The notes under the pieces: generated by a model | Told to the model about the DNA's origin: nothing | The model's database searches: none | What the model saw: the letters and a program-made list of their open reading frames with translations, nothing else | Position numbers and translations under genes: made by a program | Part shown: positions 18,500-27,586 of the stretch, piece after piece | How the letters are laid out: each line of letters opens with the position of its first letter | How positions within the stretch are numbered: the stretch's first letter is position 1 | From: Amaricoccus macauensis | Lineage (GTDB): Bacteria; Pseudomonadota; Alphaproteobacteria; Rhodobacterales; Rhodobacteraceae | Direction of reading: 5' to 3' | Assembly: GCF_014201905.1 (NCBI RefSeq) | Contig: NZ_JACHFM010000005.1 | Location: forward strand, 248,001-312,000 | Length of the DNA: 64,000 nucleotides

Positions 18500-19232
18500 G
18501 CTTCTGGAGCTGCGGAGCCTTCGCGCCGGCTATGGCGAGGCGCTGGTCATCCGCGATCTCTCGCTCTCGCTCGCCGAGGGTGAGGCACTGGCGGTGCTCG
18601 GCCGCAACGGCGTCGGCAAGACGACGCTTCTCGACAGCATCATCGGCGTCACCCGCCGCTTCAGCGGCAGCGTCCATCTCGCGGGGCGGGACCTTTCGGG
18701 CCTCCCGCCCGAGAAGCGCGCCGCCGCGGGAATCGGTTGGGTGCCGCAGGAGCGCAACATCTTCCGCTCGCTGACCGTCGAGGAGAACCTTCTCGCCACC
18801 GCCCGGCCAGGGGCCTGGACCCTTGTCCGCGTCTACGAGATGTTCCCGCGCCTCAAGGAGCGCCGTTCCAACATGGGCAACCAGCTCTCGGGCGGCGAGC
18901 AGCAGATGCTCGCCGTCGGAAGGGCGCTCATGCTGAACCCGCGGGTGCTCCTGCTCGACGAGCCGACCGAAGGGCTCGCGCCGATCATCGTCGATCACCT
19001 TCTCGCCTCCATCCGCCGGATCATCCGCGAGGAAGGGATGGCGACGATCATCGTCGAACAGCACGCGAAGAAAATACTCGGGGTGACCGACCGCGCCATC
19101 ATCCTCGACCGCGGCGCCATCGTCCACGAGGCCCCGAGCCGCAGCCTGATCGAGGACCCCTCGCAGCTCGACCTGCATCTCGGCGTCATTGCCAAGTCCT
19201 CCCGCAGCCAAGGAAACATCCATGTCCGCTGA
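18492..19232 (+). CDS. ABC transporter ATP-binding protein, LivF type
   Basis: A 246-residue second ATPase. It has Walker A GRNGVGKTT, the LivF-type GIGWVPQERNIFRSLTVEEN block, the signature LSGGEQQM, Walker B LLLDEPTEGL and the switch region IIVEQHAKK. I chose the ATG at 18492 (MPELLELRSLRAGYGE), since the longer open frame would run deep into the LivG-type gene. Its end overlaps the second P450 gene by 11 bp, which makes that P450 part of the same transcript. Confidence 0.95.
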   Translation: MPELLELRSLRAGYGEALVIRDLSLSLAEGEALAVLGRNGVGKTTLLDSIIGVTRRFSGSVHLAGRDLSGLPPEKRAAAGIGWVPQERNIFRSLTVEENLLATARPGAWTLVRVYEMFPRLKERRSNMGNQLSGGEQQMLAVGRALMLNPRVLLLDEPTEGLAPIIVDHLLASIRRIIREEGMATIIVEQHAKKILGVTDRAIILDRGAIVHEAPSRSLIEDPSQLDLHLGVIAKSSRSQGNIHVR

Positions 19233-20412
19233 GACCGGAACGCTCGCGCCCGTCGACGAGCAGATCACGCTCAAGGATCTGCATGTCGATCCCTACCCGA
19301 TCTACAAGCGCCTTCGGGCCGAAGCGCCGGTGCTGCGCGTGAAGGCCGCCGGACGGACGTTCCTCACCAAGGCCGCCGACACGAAGTTCGTAAAGGACAA
19401 TCCGGCGATCTTCTCGTCGAACGACCCGAACACTCCGATGAAGCCGGCGTTCCAGGCGCACACCCTGATGCGCAAGGACGGGGCGGAGCACCTCTCCGAG
19501 CGGATGGCGATGGCGCCGGCGCTCCTGCCGAAGACGATCCAGGAGGTCTGGCAGCCGCTCTACCGCCAGTATGCCGCCGAGTACCTCGACCGATTGCCCC
19601 GTGGCGAGATCGTCGATCTCCACAAGCAGCTCTCCGCCCCGATCGCGGCGCGTATCCTCGCGCATATCCTCGGCATCCCCGAGGCGACCGACGAAGAGAT
19701 GATCTTCTGGTCGCAGGCGCTCATCGACGGCGCCGGCAATTTCGGCTGGGAGCCCGGTCCCTTCGCAGTGTCCGATCACGCCAATCTCGAAATGAACGCG
19801 CTTCTCGGGAAGGCGGTCGAGCGGGTGCGTGCGGTGCCCGACCACTCCGCACTCTCTGTCATGGTGAATGCCGAGAACCCGATCCCGATGAGCCAGATCG
19901 TCGCTAACATCAAGATCGCGATCGGCGGTGGCATCAACGAGCCGCGCGACGCGCTCTCGACAATCGTCTTCGGCCTGCTGACCGAGCCGGAGCAGCTCGA
20001 GGAAGTCCGCAGAACCGGCAAATGGGGGCAGGCGTTCGAGGAGGGAGTGCGCTGGGTCGCGCCGATCCAGGCTTCGTCGCGCCTCGTCACGGAAGATGTG
20101 GAAATCCGCGGCTGCCACATCCCCCGGGGCGATACGGTGATGACGATTCAGGCGTCGGCCAATCACGACGAAGACCTCTACGATCACCCCGAGCGCTACG
20201 ACGTGTTCCGCACCAGGAATCCGCACCAGGCGTTCGGCTCCGGGCCGCACCACTGCGCCGGCACCCACGTCGCACGGCGGACCGTGGGCGCGGTCATGAC
20301 CGAGATGCTCTTCGAGCGCTTCCCCGGCATGACGCTGCCCGACCCGAGCGTCGTGCAGTGGCGCGGCTTCGGGTTCCGCGGACCGATCAACCTTCCCGTC
20401 ATCCTGAACTGA
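19222..20412 (+). CDS. Cytochrome P450 (second), with unusual I-helix
   Basis: A 396-residue soluble P450. The heme loop FGSGPHHCAG gives Cys345 as thiolate ligand, and a K-helix-like EEGVRWVAPIQ is present. The I-helix reads IAIGGGINEPRDA: aligned on the usual GGxDT motif, Asp becomes Asn and the oxygen-activating Thr becomes Glu, so proton delivery must differ from textbook P450s. The start at 19222 (MSAETGTL) overlaps the LivF-type gene by 11 bp. It is followed 15 bp later by a ferredoxin gene, which makes it the most likely direct partner of that ferredoxin. Confidence 0.94.
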   Translation: MSAETGTLAPVDEQITLKDLHVDPYPIYKRLRAEAPVLRVKAAGRTFLTKAADTKFVKDNPAIFSSNDPNTPMKPAFQAHTLMRKDGAEHLSERMAMAPALLPKTIQEVWQPLYRQYAAEYLDRLPRGEIVDLHKQLSAPIAARILAHILGIPEATDEEMIFWSQALIDGAGNFGWEPGPFAVSDHANLEMNALLGKAVERVRAVPDHSALSVMVNAENPIPMSQIVANIKIAIGGGINEPRDALSTIVFGLLTEPEQLEEVRRTGKWGQAFEEGVRWVAPIQASSRLVTEDVEIRGCHIPRGDTVMTIQASANHDEDLYDHPERYDVFRTRNPHQAFGSGPHHCAGTHVARRTVGAVMTEMLFERFPGMTLPDPSVVQWRGFGFRGPINLPVILN

Positions 20413-20427
20413 ATCGAGAGGTTTCCC

Positions 20428-20748
20428 ATGAAGATCACCTACATCACCGCCGATGGGACCGAGACCGTCGTTGAGGCCCGCGAGGGCGACAGCGTCATGC
20501 AGGTTGCGATCGCCAACGACATCGACGGGATCATCGGCGAGTGCGGCGGCTCGATGATGTGCGCCACCTGCCACTGCTACGTCGATGATGCATGGGCCGA
20601 GAAGACCGGGCCGCAGAACGACGGTGAGAGCGACCTGCTCGACTGCGCGGCGTCCGAGACGAAGCCGACCAGCCGGCTCTCGTGCCAGATCAAGATGAGG
20701 CCCGAATTGGACGGTCTCGTCGTCCACCTGCCGGAAACGCAACTCTGA
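20428..20748 (+). CDS. Putidaredoxin-type [2Fe-2S] ferredoxin
   Basis: A 106-residue adrenodoxin/putidaredoxin-like ferredoxin. Cluster ligands are Cys39, Cys45, Cys48 and Cys86 (CGGSMMCATC ... RLSCQI), the same spacing and numbering as putidaredoxin. It carries electrons from the FAD reductase encoded immediately downstream to one or both P450s. The stop overlaps the reductase start by 1 bp (TGATG). Being soluble and small, it is expected in the cytoplasm as the middle component of a class I P450 system. Confidence 0.96.
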   Translation: MKITYITADGTETVVEAREGDSVMQVAIANDIDGIIGECGGSMMCATCHCYVDDAWAEKTGPQNDGESDLLDCAASETKPTSRLSCQIKMRPELDGLVVHLPETQL

Positions 20749-21971
20749 TGTCGCGGATCGTCATCGTCGGAACCGGGCAGGGCGGCTTTCAGGCGGCCGC
20801 CAGCCTCCGACAGGAGGGGTTCGAGGGCGAGATCATCCTGATCGGCGACGAGCCCGGCCTGCCCTACCAGCGACCGCCGCTTTCCAAGGCGTACATGGCG
20901 GACGGCATGGCGGACCGGCTTCTGCTGAAGCCCGCGGCCTTCTACGAGCGGGCGTCCATCACGCTTCGCGAACGCACGCGCGCCGCCGCGATCGACCGCG
21001 ACCGGCGCGTCGTCACCACCGTCGATGGCGCGGAGTATCCGTACGACCACCTGATCCTCGCGACCGGCGCCAGTACGTTCCGCCCGCCGATTCCGGGCCA
21101 GGAAGCCGACGGCGTCGAGGAACTGCGGACGCTTGAGGATGCCGCCCGGCTGCGCCAGCGTCTCGCGGACACCCGTCAGGCCATCGTCATCGGCGGCGGC
21201 TTCATCGGCCTCGAGTTCGCCGCAGTGGCGCGGGCTGCCGGGGTCGCTGTCACGGTGCTCGAGGCGGCGCCGCGGCTGATGGGCCGGGCGCTCTCGCCCG
21301 AGATGTCGGCCTGGTTCCTCGAGGCGCACCGCGCCATGGGAACGGATGTGCGCCTCGGCGCCGGCGCGCGGCGCATCGAGTCCGCGGACGGCAAGGTCAC
21401 CGGCGTCGACACGTCCGACCAGAAGGTGATCCCCGGCGATCTGGTGCTGATCGCGACCGGGGTCCGCCCGAACGTCGGGCTCGCCGAGGCCGCGGGTCTC
21501 ACGGTCGGGAACGGGATCGTCGTGGACGGCACGCTTCTCACCTCCGACCCGGCGATCTCGGCGCTTGGCGACTGCTGCTCGTTCCCGCTGCCGGACGGTT
21601 CGCCGGTGCGGCTCGAGTCGGTACAGGCCGCTGTCGACCATGCCCGCCACATCGCCCGCCGGCTTGTGAAGGGCACGACCGACTCCTATGCGGCGGTGCC
21701 GTGGTTCTGGAGCGATCAGGGCAAGCACAAGCTGCAGATTGCCGGCCTCGGCACCACCGCTGACGAGGTGGTCCGCGCACCCGGGCCTGACGATCAACCG
21801 GTCTTCCTGCTCTTCCGCGACAACCGCCTCGTCGCCGTCGAGACGGTGAACGCGGCCGGCGAGCACATGGCTGCCCGGCGGCTGATCGGCACGCCGAAGG
21901 CCGTGCTGGAAGCGGCAGGCTTCGGGCTCAAGCAGGCACTGAACGCGGCCAAGGCCGCCCCGCCCGCCTAG
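20748..21971 (+). CDS. FAD-dependent ferredoxin reductase (putidaredoxin reductase type)
   Basis: A 407-residue pyridine nucleotide-disulfide-type oxidoreductase. FAD binding is shown by VIVGTGQGGFQAAASLR at the N-terminus and the second GD motif ISALGDCCSF; NADH binding by VIGGGFIGLEFAAVAR near residue 145. The PYQRPPLSKAYM segment is characteristic of ferredoxin reductases of the putidaredoxin/rubredoxin group. It transfers electrons from NAD(P)H to the ferredoxin encoded just upstream. It is the last gene of the importer/P450 run and is followed by a strong hairpin. Confidence 0.95.
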   Translation: MSRIVIVGTGQGGFQAAASLRQEGFEGEIILIGDEPGLPYQRPPLSKAYMADGMADRLLLKPAAFYERASITLRERTRAAAIDRDRRVVTTVDGAEYPYDHLILATGASTFRPPIPGQEADGVEELRTLEDAARLRQRLADTRQAIVIGGGFIGLEFAAVARAAGVAVTVLEAAPRLMGRALSPEMSAWFLEAHRAMGTDVRLGAGARRIESADGKVTGVDTSDQKVIPGDLVLIATGVRPNVGLAEAAGLTVGNGIVVDGTLLTSDPAISALGDCCSFPLPDGSPVRLESVQAAVDHARHIARRLVKGTTDSYAAVPWFWSDQGKHKLQIAGLGTTADEVVRAPGPDDQPVFLLFRDNRLVAVETVNAAGEHMAARRLIGTPKAVLEAAGFGLKQALNAAKAAPPA

Positions 21972-21981
21972 CGCCGACCCG

Positions 21982-22011
21982 GAGGGGCGGAAGCAACCGC
22001 TTGCGCCCCTC
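21982..22011. terminator. Terminator-like hairpin at the end of the P450 operon
   Basis: GAGGGGCGGAAGC (21982-21994), loop AACC, and GCTTGCGCCCCTC (21999-22011) form a 13-bp stem with one mismatch. It lies between the reductase gene (ends 21971, plus) and the SRPBCC gene (ends 22042, minus), so it could end both transcripts. No T-run is present. Confidence 0.6.
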
Positions 22012-22041
22012 AGCAGGCGTCAGCGCCGGGCGGATCGAGCC

Positions 22042-22515
22042 CTACATCAGCCCCTTCGCATAGGCCTCGAGTTGGGTGACGACCGTGCCCCAGCCGTCGT
22101 AAAAGCCCATGTCCTCGTGGGTCTTGCGGGTCTCGGGCGAGCGGTGGCGGGCGATGGCGGTGTAGGTCGTGCCGCCGTCGGGCGCGTCCTCAAGGAGCAG
22201 GATCGCAGTCATGAACGGCTCCGCCGCCGGCTTCCAGCCCTCGGTATAGGTGTCGGTGAAGACCAGCTTCTCACCCGGCACCACCTCGAGATAGACGCCC
22301 TGATTGTCCATCGTCTGCCCTTCGACCTCGAAGGTCGTGTTGAAGCGGCCGCCGACCCGCAGGTCGATGTCGACCGCCGTCACCTTGTGCGGCGCCGGTA
22401 TGAAGAAGTGAGGGATGTGCTTCGGGTCGGTCCAGCATTCCCAGACCAGTTGCCGCGGCACGGCGAGCGTGCGCGTGAAGCTCAGGTCGGTGGTCGGGTC
22501 CAGCTCCGGGGTCAT
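22042..22515 (-). CDS. SRPBCC / AHSA1-like domain protein
   Basis: A 157-residue START-like (activator of Hsp90 ATPase 1-like) protein. It begins MTPELDPTTDLSFTRTLAVPRQLVWECWTDP, has the typical VDLRVGGRF-type strand (IDLRVGGRFNTTFEVEG) and ends with the helix FYDGWGTVVTQLEAYAKGL. Proteins of this type bind small hydrophobic ligands; the specific role is unknown. Its start overlaps the end of the ArsR-type regulator gene by 4 bp. ArsR plus SRPBCC is a common bacterial pair in which the regulator controls the ligand-binding protein. Confidence 0.9.
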   Translation of the reverse strand: MTPELDPTTDLSFTRTLAVPRQLVWECWTDPKHIPHFFIPAPHKVTAVDIDLRVGGRFNTTFEVEGQTMDNQGVYLEVVPGEKLVFTDTYTEGWKPAAEPFMTAILLLEDAPDGGTTYTAIARHRSPETRKTHEDMGFYDGWGTVVTQLEAYAKGLM

Positions 22516-22853
22516 TGGCTGCGTTCCTTCATCAGGTTCATCACGTAGTCGTCGAGCCGGTCGAGGCGGCCCTCCCAGAGGGCGCGTTGCTCGTCGAGCC
22601 AGGTGCGCACGGGCTCGAAAGCCGCGGGCACCACCGCGCAGGAGCGAACCCGTCCGTCCTTCGACGTGGCGATCAGCCCCGCCTCTTCCAGCACCGCGAG
22701 GTGCCGCATCACCGTGGGCAGTCGCAGTCCGGTGGGGCCGGCAAGTGCTGTCACCGGCGCCGGCCCCTCCGCCAGCCGAGTCAGGATCCCGCGACGCGTC
22801 GGGTCCGCCAGAGCGTGGAAGAGCCGGGAGAGGTCGGGATCATGGTTAGCCAT
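22512..22853 (-). CDS. ArsR-family transcriptional regulator
   Basis: A 113-residue winged-helix repressor. FHALADPTRRGILTRLAEGP near residue 11 and LRLPTVMRHLAVLEEAGLI are the ArsR HTH hallmarks; RVRSCAVVP is the wing. No Cys-based metal site (CxC) is visible, so the signal is probably not a heavy metal. It is the first gene of a two-gene unit with an SRPBCC protein. An inverted repeat GTTAG-N8-CTAAC overlaps its own start codon, consistent with autoregulation. Confidence 0.92.
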   Translation of the reverse strand: MANHDPDLSRLFHALADPTRRGILTRLAEGPAPVTALAGPTGLRLPTVMRHLAVLEEAGLIATSKDGRVRSCAVVPAAFEPVRTWLDEQRALWEGRLDRLDDYVMNLMKERSQ

Positions 22854-22914
22854 ACGTCTAACTATACCTCCTTTTGGTCTCAGGCAAGGAAAACTTCGCC
22901 ATCCGGCTAACTAT
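22845..22914. promoter_or_regulatory. Candidate ArsR operator region
   Basis: GTTAG-N8-CTAAC spans 22845-22862 over the start codon of the ArsR gene, and the octamer CTAACTAT recurs at 22858-22865 and 22907-22914. The AT-rich stretch around 22862-22870 would be the promoter of the ArsR/SRPBCC unit. Confidence 0.4.
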
Positions 22915-23003
22915 CTGGACCTGCAAGCGGCCGGCACGCTGATTTACCAGTTTCGAGTCGATGCCTTGAACCGGGCCCGGGCAGACGGCAGGTTGCAGCA
23001 ACC

Positions 23004-24197
23004 ATGCGCTTTCTCCACGCCGCCGATCTTCACCTCGATTCCCCGCTCCGCTCGCAGGCGCTGCGCGATCCTGATCGCGCCCGACGGCTGCAGGGTGCCT
23101 CGCGGCTCGCGCTCGCCCGGCTGGTCAGCGCGGCGATCGAGGAGGACGTGGCGGCCGTCCTTCTCGCCGGCGACATCTTCGACAACCGGGTCGGTGACGT
23201 GACGAGCCGCGTCGCGCTTGCGACCGAGCTTCGTCGTCTGTCGCGGGCGGGTATCGCGACGGTGATGATCCGCGGCAACCACGACGCGCTGCTCGACTAC
23301 ACGCGCTACGGCCCGCTGGAAGAGGGTGTCGTCATCCTCGATGCCGCCCGACCGACGCTGCATGTCCGCGGCGTCGCCATTCACGGCATCGGCTTCGAGG
23401 AGCGGCATGTCGCATCGAGCCTGCTGCCGCGCTACCCGGCGGCCGAGCCGGGGCTCGTCAACATCGGGCTGATGCACACCTCACTCGGCGGCGCCGAGGG
23501 CCACGACCCCTATGCCCCCTGTTCCGAGGCGGATCTGCTCGGCCATGGCTATGACTACTGGGCGCTCGGCCACATCCACAAACGCTTCGAGCGGCGCTCC
23601 GAAACCACGCTCGCGGTGATGCCCGGCATCCCGCAGGGCCGGCACGCCGGGGAGACCGGGCGCGGCTCGGCGACGCTGGTCGAGATCGACGCGAACGGCG
23701 TCCGGGCCCGCGAGATCGCGCTCGGTGCCGTGGCCTTCGAGACGATCGAGGTCGACCTCGCCCGGGCGGCGAGCCTCGGGGAGCGTCAGGAGCTCATCGC
23801 CCGCGCCCTTCGCAGTGCCGCGCGGCCGGATCACGAGATTGCCGCGCGCCTGCGCATCCGCGGGGCGGGCACGCTCGCGGCGAAGGCCGCGCTGGCGCAG
23901 CGGCTGGCGGAGGAGGCCTGCGAGGAGATCGAAGGGGTGCACGTCGAGGCCGTCCGGCTCGTCTCCGCACCGGAACGGATCGCCCCGGGCGTCGTCGCCG
24001 AGCTTGCCGCACTCATGAAGCAGGACGCGGAAACCGTCGGATTTCGCGATGCGGCGCTGGCGCTTCTCGACGACTGGCGCACGGCGATGCCCCCCGATGT
24101 GGCCGAGGCCTTCGACCCTGACGACATCGATGCCCTGATTGCCGAGGGACTGGACGCCGTCATCGCGCGGCTGACGATCGAGGACGAACCGGCATGA
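23004..24197 (+). CDS. DNA repair exonuclease, SbcD/Mre11-like (YhaO type)
   Basis: A 397-residue calcineurin-like phosphoesterase. Metal-binding motifs appear in order: AADLHLDSP, AGDIFDNR, RGNHDALLD and GHIHKR, with HTSLGGAEGH between. A C-terminal capping domain of about 150 residues follows. YhaO-type proteins are Mre11/SbcD relatives thought to act with an SbcC-like ATPase on DNA ends. The stop overlaps the start of the large ATPase gene by 4 bp (ATGA), so the two subunits are translated together. Confidence 0.93.
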   Translation: MRFLHAADLHLDSPLRSQALRDPDRARRLQGASRLALARLVSAAIEEDVAAVLLAGDIFDNRVGDVTSRVALATELRRLSRAGIATVMIRGNHDALLDYTRYGPLEEGVVILDAARPTLHVRGVAIHGIGFEERHVASSLLPRYPAAEPGLVNIGLMHTSLGGAEGHDPYAPCSEADLLGHGYDYWALGHIHKRFERRSETTLAVMPGIPQGRHAGETGRGSATLVEIDANGVRAREIALGAVAFETIEVDLARAASLGERQELIARALRSAARPDHEIAARLRIRGAGTLAAKAALAQRLAEEACEEIEGVHVEAVRLVSAPERIAPGVVAELAALMKQDAETVGFRDAALALLDDWRTAMPPDVAEAFDPDDIDALIAEGLDAVIARLTIEDEPA

Positions 24198-27100
24198 GGC
24201 TGAACCGGCTCGACCTGATCCGCCACGGCCGCTTTCAGGACTTCGCCCTCGACTTCGGTCAGGCGGAGCCGGGCCGGCCCGATGTCACCGTGGTCTATGG
24301 CGCCAACGAGGCGGGGAAGAGCACGGCCTTCATGGCGTGGCTCGATTTCCTCTTCGGCTTTCAAGGCGCCTCGCCCTACGCCTTCCGCCACGAGCGGCGG
24401 GAGCTGCTGGTGGGCGCGCAGATCGAGACGCCGGACGGCCGGCTGGACCTGCGGCGCTCCACCGCGACGGCGGGATCGCTGACCGATCCGAACGGCAACA
24501 TCATCGCCGACCGTCGAATGACCGACTGGCTCTTCGGGCTCGACCGCGACGCCTACCGGACGCGGTTCTCGCTCAACGACACCGTTCTCCGCGAGGGAGG
24601 CAAGGAGATCGCGCAGGCGCAGGGCGACCTTGGCCAGCTCCTGCACGCCGGCGCCTCCGGTCTCTCCGGCCTGTCGGACGCGCTCACGGCGATCGAGGGC
24701 GAGGTGGCGGGCTTCCACAAGAAGGGTGGGAAGAAGACCACGGCGAACGAGGGGCGCAACCGGCTCAAGGAGCTCGATGCGGAGCTTCGCAACGTCCGCC
24801 TCGATCCGCGCGCCTTCGACCGTCTGGCCAAGGCCCGCGACGATGCGGATGCGGCCTTCTCCCACGCCGATGCCGCGCTCGCCGATGCCCGGCGCGCGCT
24901 GAAGCTGCGCGAGGCGGCGGATCGCAGGCGGGACATGGCCCGCCGGATCGCCGCGATGGAGGCAGAACTCGCCGACGCTCCCGACGGCCCCGACCTCCCG
25001 GCCGAGGCCGTCGCACGCGTGGCGAGTGCCGCCGAGAAATGCGCCGGGGCGGAGGAAAGCCTCGCCAGAGCCCGCGCCAACACCGACGCCGCCACAGCCC
25101 GGCTGGCGGTGCTCTCCGAGGATCCGGTCGGTCAGCAGGTGGCGGCGCATCTCGCAACGCTCGATTCCGCGGTGTTCGCTGAGGGCGAGCCGCTGGTGCC
25201 GCGGGTGCTGACCAATCTCAGCGATCTTCCACGGCGCCGGGGAGACCTTGCCGGGATCCGCGACGCCATGGCGGGACTTGCGGCGCGTCTCACCGGCACG
25301 GACGCCGATCCGGGTCCGATCGTCCTCGCGAAGGGTACCCTCGGCGCCCTGCGCCTCGCGGCCGATGACGTAAGGACCAGCCGCGCCGCGCTCGACGGCG
25401 AGACCCGCGCGCGCCTGAGCGCCGAGGCCGATCAGGGCGAGCGCACCGACCCGCCGGAAGGGCTCGACCGGCTCGCCGACGCGCTGCAACTCTGGCATCA
25501 AGCCCCCGACCCGCACGACAGCCTTCTGGCGCTGGAGGCGGCGCAAGCGGCGGTCGCGCATCAGACCGCCGGCCTTCCCGCCGGCTGGCGCGAGCTGGCG
25601 GAAGCCGGATTGCCCGAGGTTGCCGAGATCGAGGCTGTGACTGAGGCGGTGCAGCGGGCAGAGAGCGACCGCACGGCACGCGCTCGCGCCGAGCAGGAGG
25701 CCGCGAACGCGCGGGAGGCGGCGCTGAAGGCGCGCGACACCCTCGCCGGGCGGCCCGATATCGTGCTCGACGTCCGGGCGGCCGAGAGCCGCGCCCGCCG
25801 GGATCAGGCGTGGGACGCCCACCGCGCCGGACTGAATGCCGAGACCGCCGATACCTTTGCTGCCGCGATGCGAGACGATGACGCCATCCAGTCGCGCCAC
25901 GCCTCGACCGCCGAGGCCCGCCTGCGCCACAGCGCGAGCGAGGCGGAGCTCGACGCACGGACCACGGCCCACGCGGAAAAGCACGCGGCCCTCGTGGCGG
26001 CAGAGGTTGCGGCAGGAGAGGCCGCGGATGCAGCCGCGGCGATGGCCGTGCGGCTTGGTCTGCCCGCGACGGCACCGGTGAAAGCGCTCCGCCCGCGACG
26101 GGACGGGCTCGCCGAGGCGTTGCGTGCGGCGCGCCAGGCGGAAGCCGCGCGGGACACGGCCGACAAGCTCGGAGCGGAGCGACTCGCCCGCCTTGGCGCG
26201 CTGCGCGAGGCATTGGGGGCCAGTGAGGCGTTGCCGCTCGATGACCGGCTGCCGGCCATCGCCGAACGGGCGCTCGTGAAGCTGAAAGACCAGAAGACCG
26301 CGGCGGACGGCTGGCGCAATGCGCGGAAGACGATCGACCGGATGACCGCGTCCGAAGCTGATGCGGCGGAACGGCTTTCAGGATTCCAGACGGCACTTGC
26401 AACTCTGCTCGCCGGTCTCTGGTGCGCGGACTTCGATGCCGGTCGCGTGCTCGGCTGCCTGCCGGATATGGAGAAACTGGCCGAGCTCGACGAACAGCGA
26501 CGGCAGCTCGACCACCGGATCGAGGCGATGGAGAGCGCCATCGCGAGCTTCGAGCCGCTGGTCCGGCCGCTCCGCGACCTGCTCGGGCTGACGGACGTCG
26601 CCCACCCGAGCGAACTGCTCGCGATGGCGCGGCAAAGGGCGGCGCAGGCAGAGAAGACGGCGCAGGCCGTCGCCGCGGAGCGAAAGCAACTCGACGCCGC
26701 CAGCGATGCCGGGCGGGGCGCCGAGGCAGCCCGCGCCGCCGGGCGGGCGGAGATCGCCCGCATCCTCGCTGGTCACGCATGCGATGCCGCCGCCGACCCC
26801 GTCGACATGGTCAACCGCCTCGAGGCGCGCGACCGCCTGCGCCGGAGCCTGCGGGAGGCGCGGGCGGCGTTTGACGCGGAGGGCGGCGACTTCGACCCGG
26901 ACGCCCTCGCCGCCGAGGAGGCCGACCACGATCCGGTCCGCACCGACGCCCTGCGGGAAGACGTCGGGGAGGCCGATCGCCAGCGTGACGCCGCGCTGGA
27001 GCGACGCTCACAGGCGAAGCAATCGCTCGAAACGGCGCTCGCCGGGGATGGCGGGACTGCCCCGGATCAGGAGCGTGCGGCACTGGTGGAAACCCTGCGG

Positions 27101-27583
27101 CAGGGCGGGCGGGAGGCGCTTGCCCGGCAGTTCGGGCTTCTCGCGGCACGCAGCGCGCTTCGGCGATTCCGGCAGGCCCACCGCGGCGCCATGATCGAGG
27201 CGACGGAACAGGCCTTCGCCGGGATCACCGGTGGCAGCTGGCCACGCCTCGACATCCAGACGGTCGGCGCCAACGAGCGGCTGGTCGGCCTCCGGCACGG
27301 CGAGCCGGTCGCGGTCGGCGCGATGTCGACGGGCACGCAGGGCCAGCTCTACCTCGCGCTGCGCATCGCCGGCCACGCCCAGTTCGTCGCCGAGCATGGG
27401 CCGCTGCCGTTCGTCACCGACGACATCCACGAGACCTTCGACGACGACCGGGTCGGGGCGGCGCTCAGGCTCGCGGCGTCCATGGGCGAGCGCGGTCAGA
27501 CGATCCTCTTCACGCACCACCGGCACGTGGTCGGGCTCGCGCGGTCGGTGATCCCCTCGGTCAACGTCCTCGAGATCGCCTGA
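24194..27583 (+). CDS. SbcC/Rad50-like AAA ATPase (YhaN type)
   Basis: A 1129-residue protein with a split ATPase head. The N-terminal half-head has Walker A YGANEAGKST near residue 33; the C-terminal half-head has GAMSTGTQGQLYLALR (ABC-type signature) and Walker B LPFVTDDIHETFDD. About 800 residues of Ala/Arg/Glu-rich sequence between them should form long coiled coils. A zinc hook (CxxC) is not evident. It is the partner of the SbcD-like nuclease encoded upstream, with a probable role in repair or processing of DNA ends. Its length fits the YhaN group. Confidence 0.93.
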   Translation: MRLNRLDLIRHGRFQDFALDFGQAEPGRPDVTVVYGANEAGKSTAFMAWLDFLFGFQGASPYAFRHERRELLVGAQIETPDGRLDLRRSTATAGSLTDPNGNIIADRRMTDWLFGLDRDAYRTRFSLNDTVLREGGKEIAQAQGDLGQLLHAGASGLSGLSDALTAIEGEVAGFHKKGGKKTTANEGRNRLKELDAELRNVRLDPRAFDRLAKARDDADAAFSHADAALADARRALKLREAADRRRDMARRIAAMEAELADAPDGPDLPAEAVARVASAAEKCAGAEESLARARANTDAATARLAVLSEDPVGQQVAAHLATLDSAVFAEGEPLVPRVLTNLSDLPRRRGDLAGIRDAMAGLAARLTGTDADPGPIVLAKGTLGALRLAADDVRTSRAALDGETRARLSAEADQGERTDPPEGLDRLADALQLWHQAPDPHDSLLALEAAQAAVAHQTAGLPAGWRELAEAGLPEVAEIEAVTEAVQRAESDRTARARAEQEAANAREAALKARDTLAGRPDIVLDVRAAESRARRDQAWDAHRAGLNAETADTFAAAMRDDDAIQSRHASTAEARLRHSASEAELDARTTAHAEKHAALVAAEVAAGEAADAAAAMAVRLGLPATAPVKALRPRRDGLAEALRAARQAEAARDTADKLGAERLARLGALREALGASEALPLDDRLPAIAERALVKLKDQKTAADGWRNARKTIDRMTASEADAAERLSGFQTALATLLAGLWCADFDAGRVLGCLPDMEKLAELDEQRRQLDHRIEAMESAIASFEPLVRPLRDLLGLTDVAHPSELLAMARQRAAQAEKTAQAVAAERKQLDAASDAGRGAEAARAAGRAEIARILAGHACDAAADPVDMVNRLEARDRLRRSLREARAAFDAEGGDFDPDALAAEEADHDPVRTDALREDVGEADRQRDAALERRSQAKQSLETALAGDGGTAPDQERAALVETLRQGGREALARQFGLLAARSALRRFRQAHRGAMIEATEQAFAGITGGSWPRLDIQTVGANERLVGLRHGEPVAVGAMSTGTQGQLYLALRIAGHAQFVAEHGPLPFVTDDIHETFDDDRVGAALRLAASMGERGQTILFTHHRHVVGLARSVIPSVNVLEIA

Positions 27584-27586
27584 CGC

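Noticed and set aside
23831-25984. A 717-residue open frame on the minus strand opposite the YhaO/YhaN-type genes
   Set aside because: It is antisense to two well-supported genes, has no recognisable domain and shows the composition expected from GC-rich codon-position bias.
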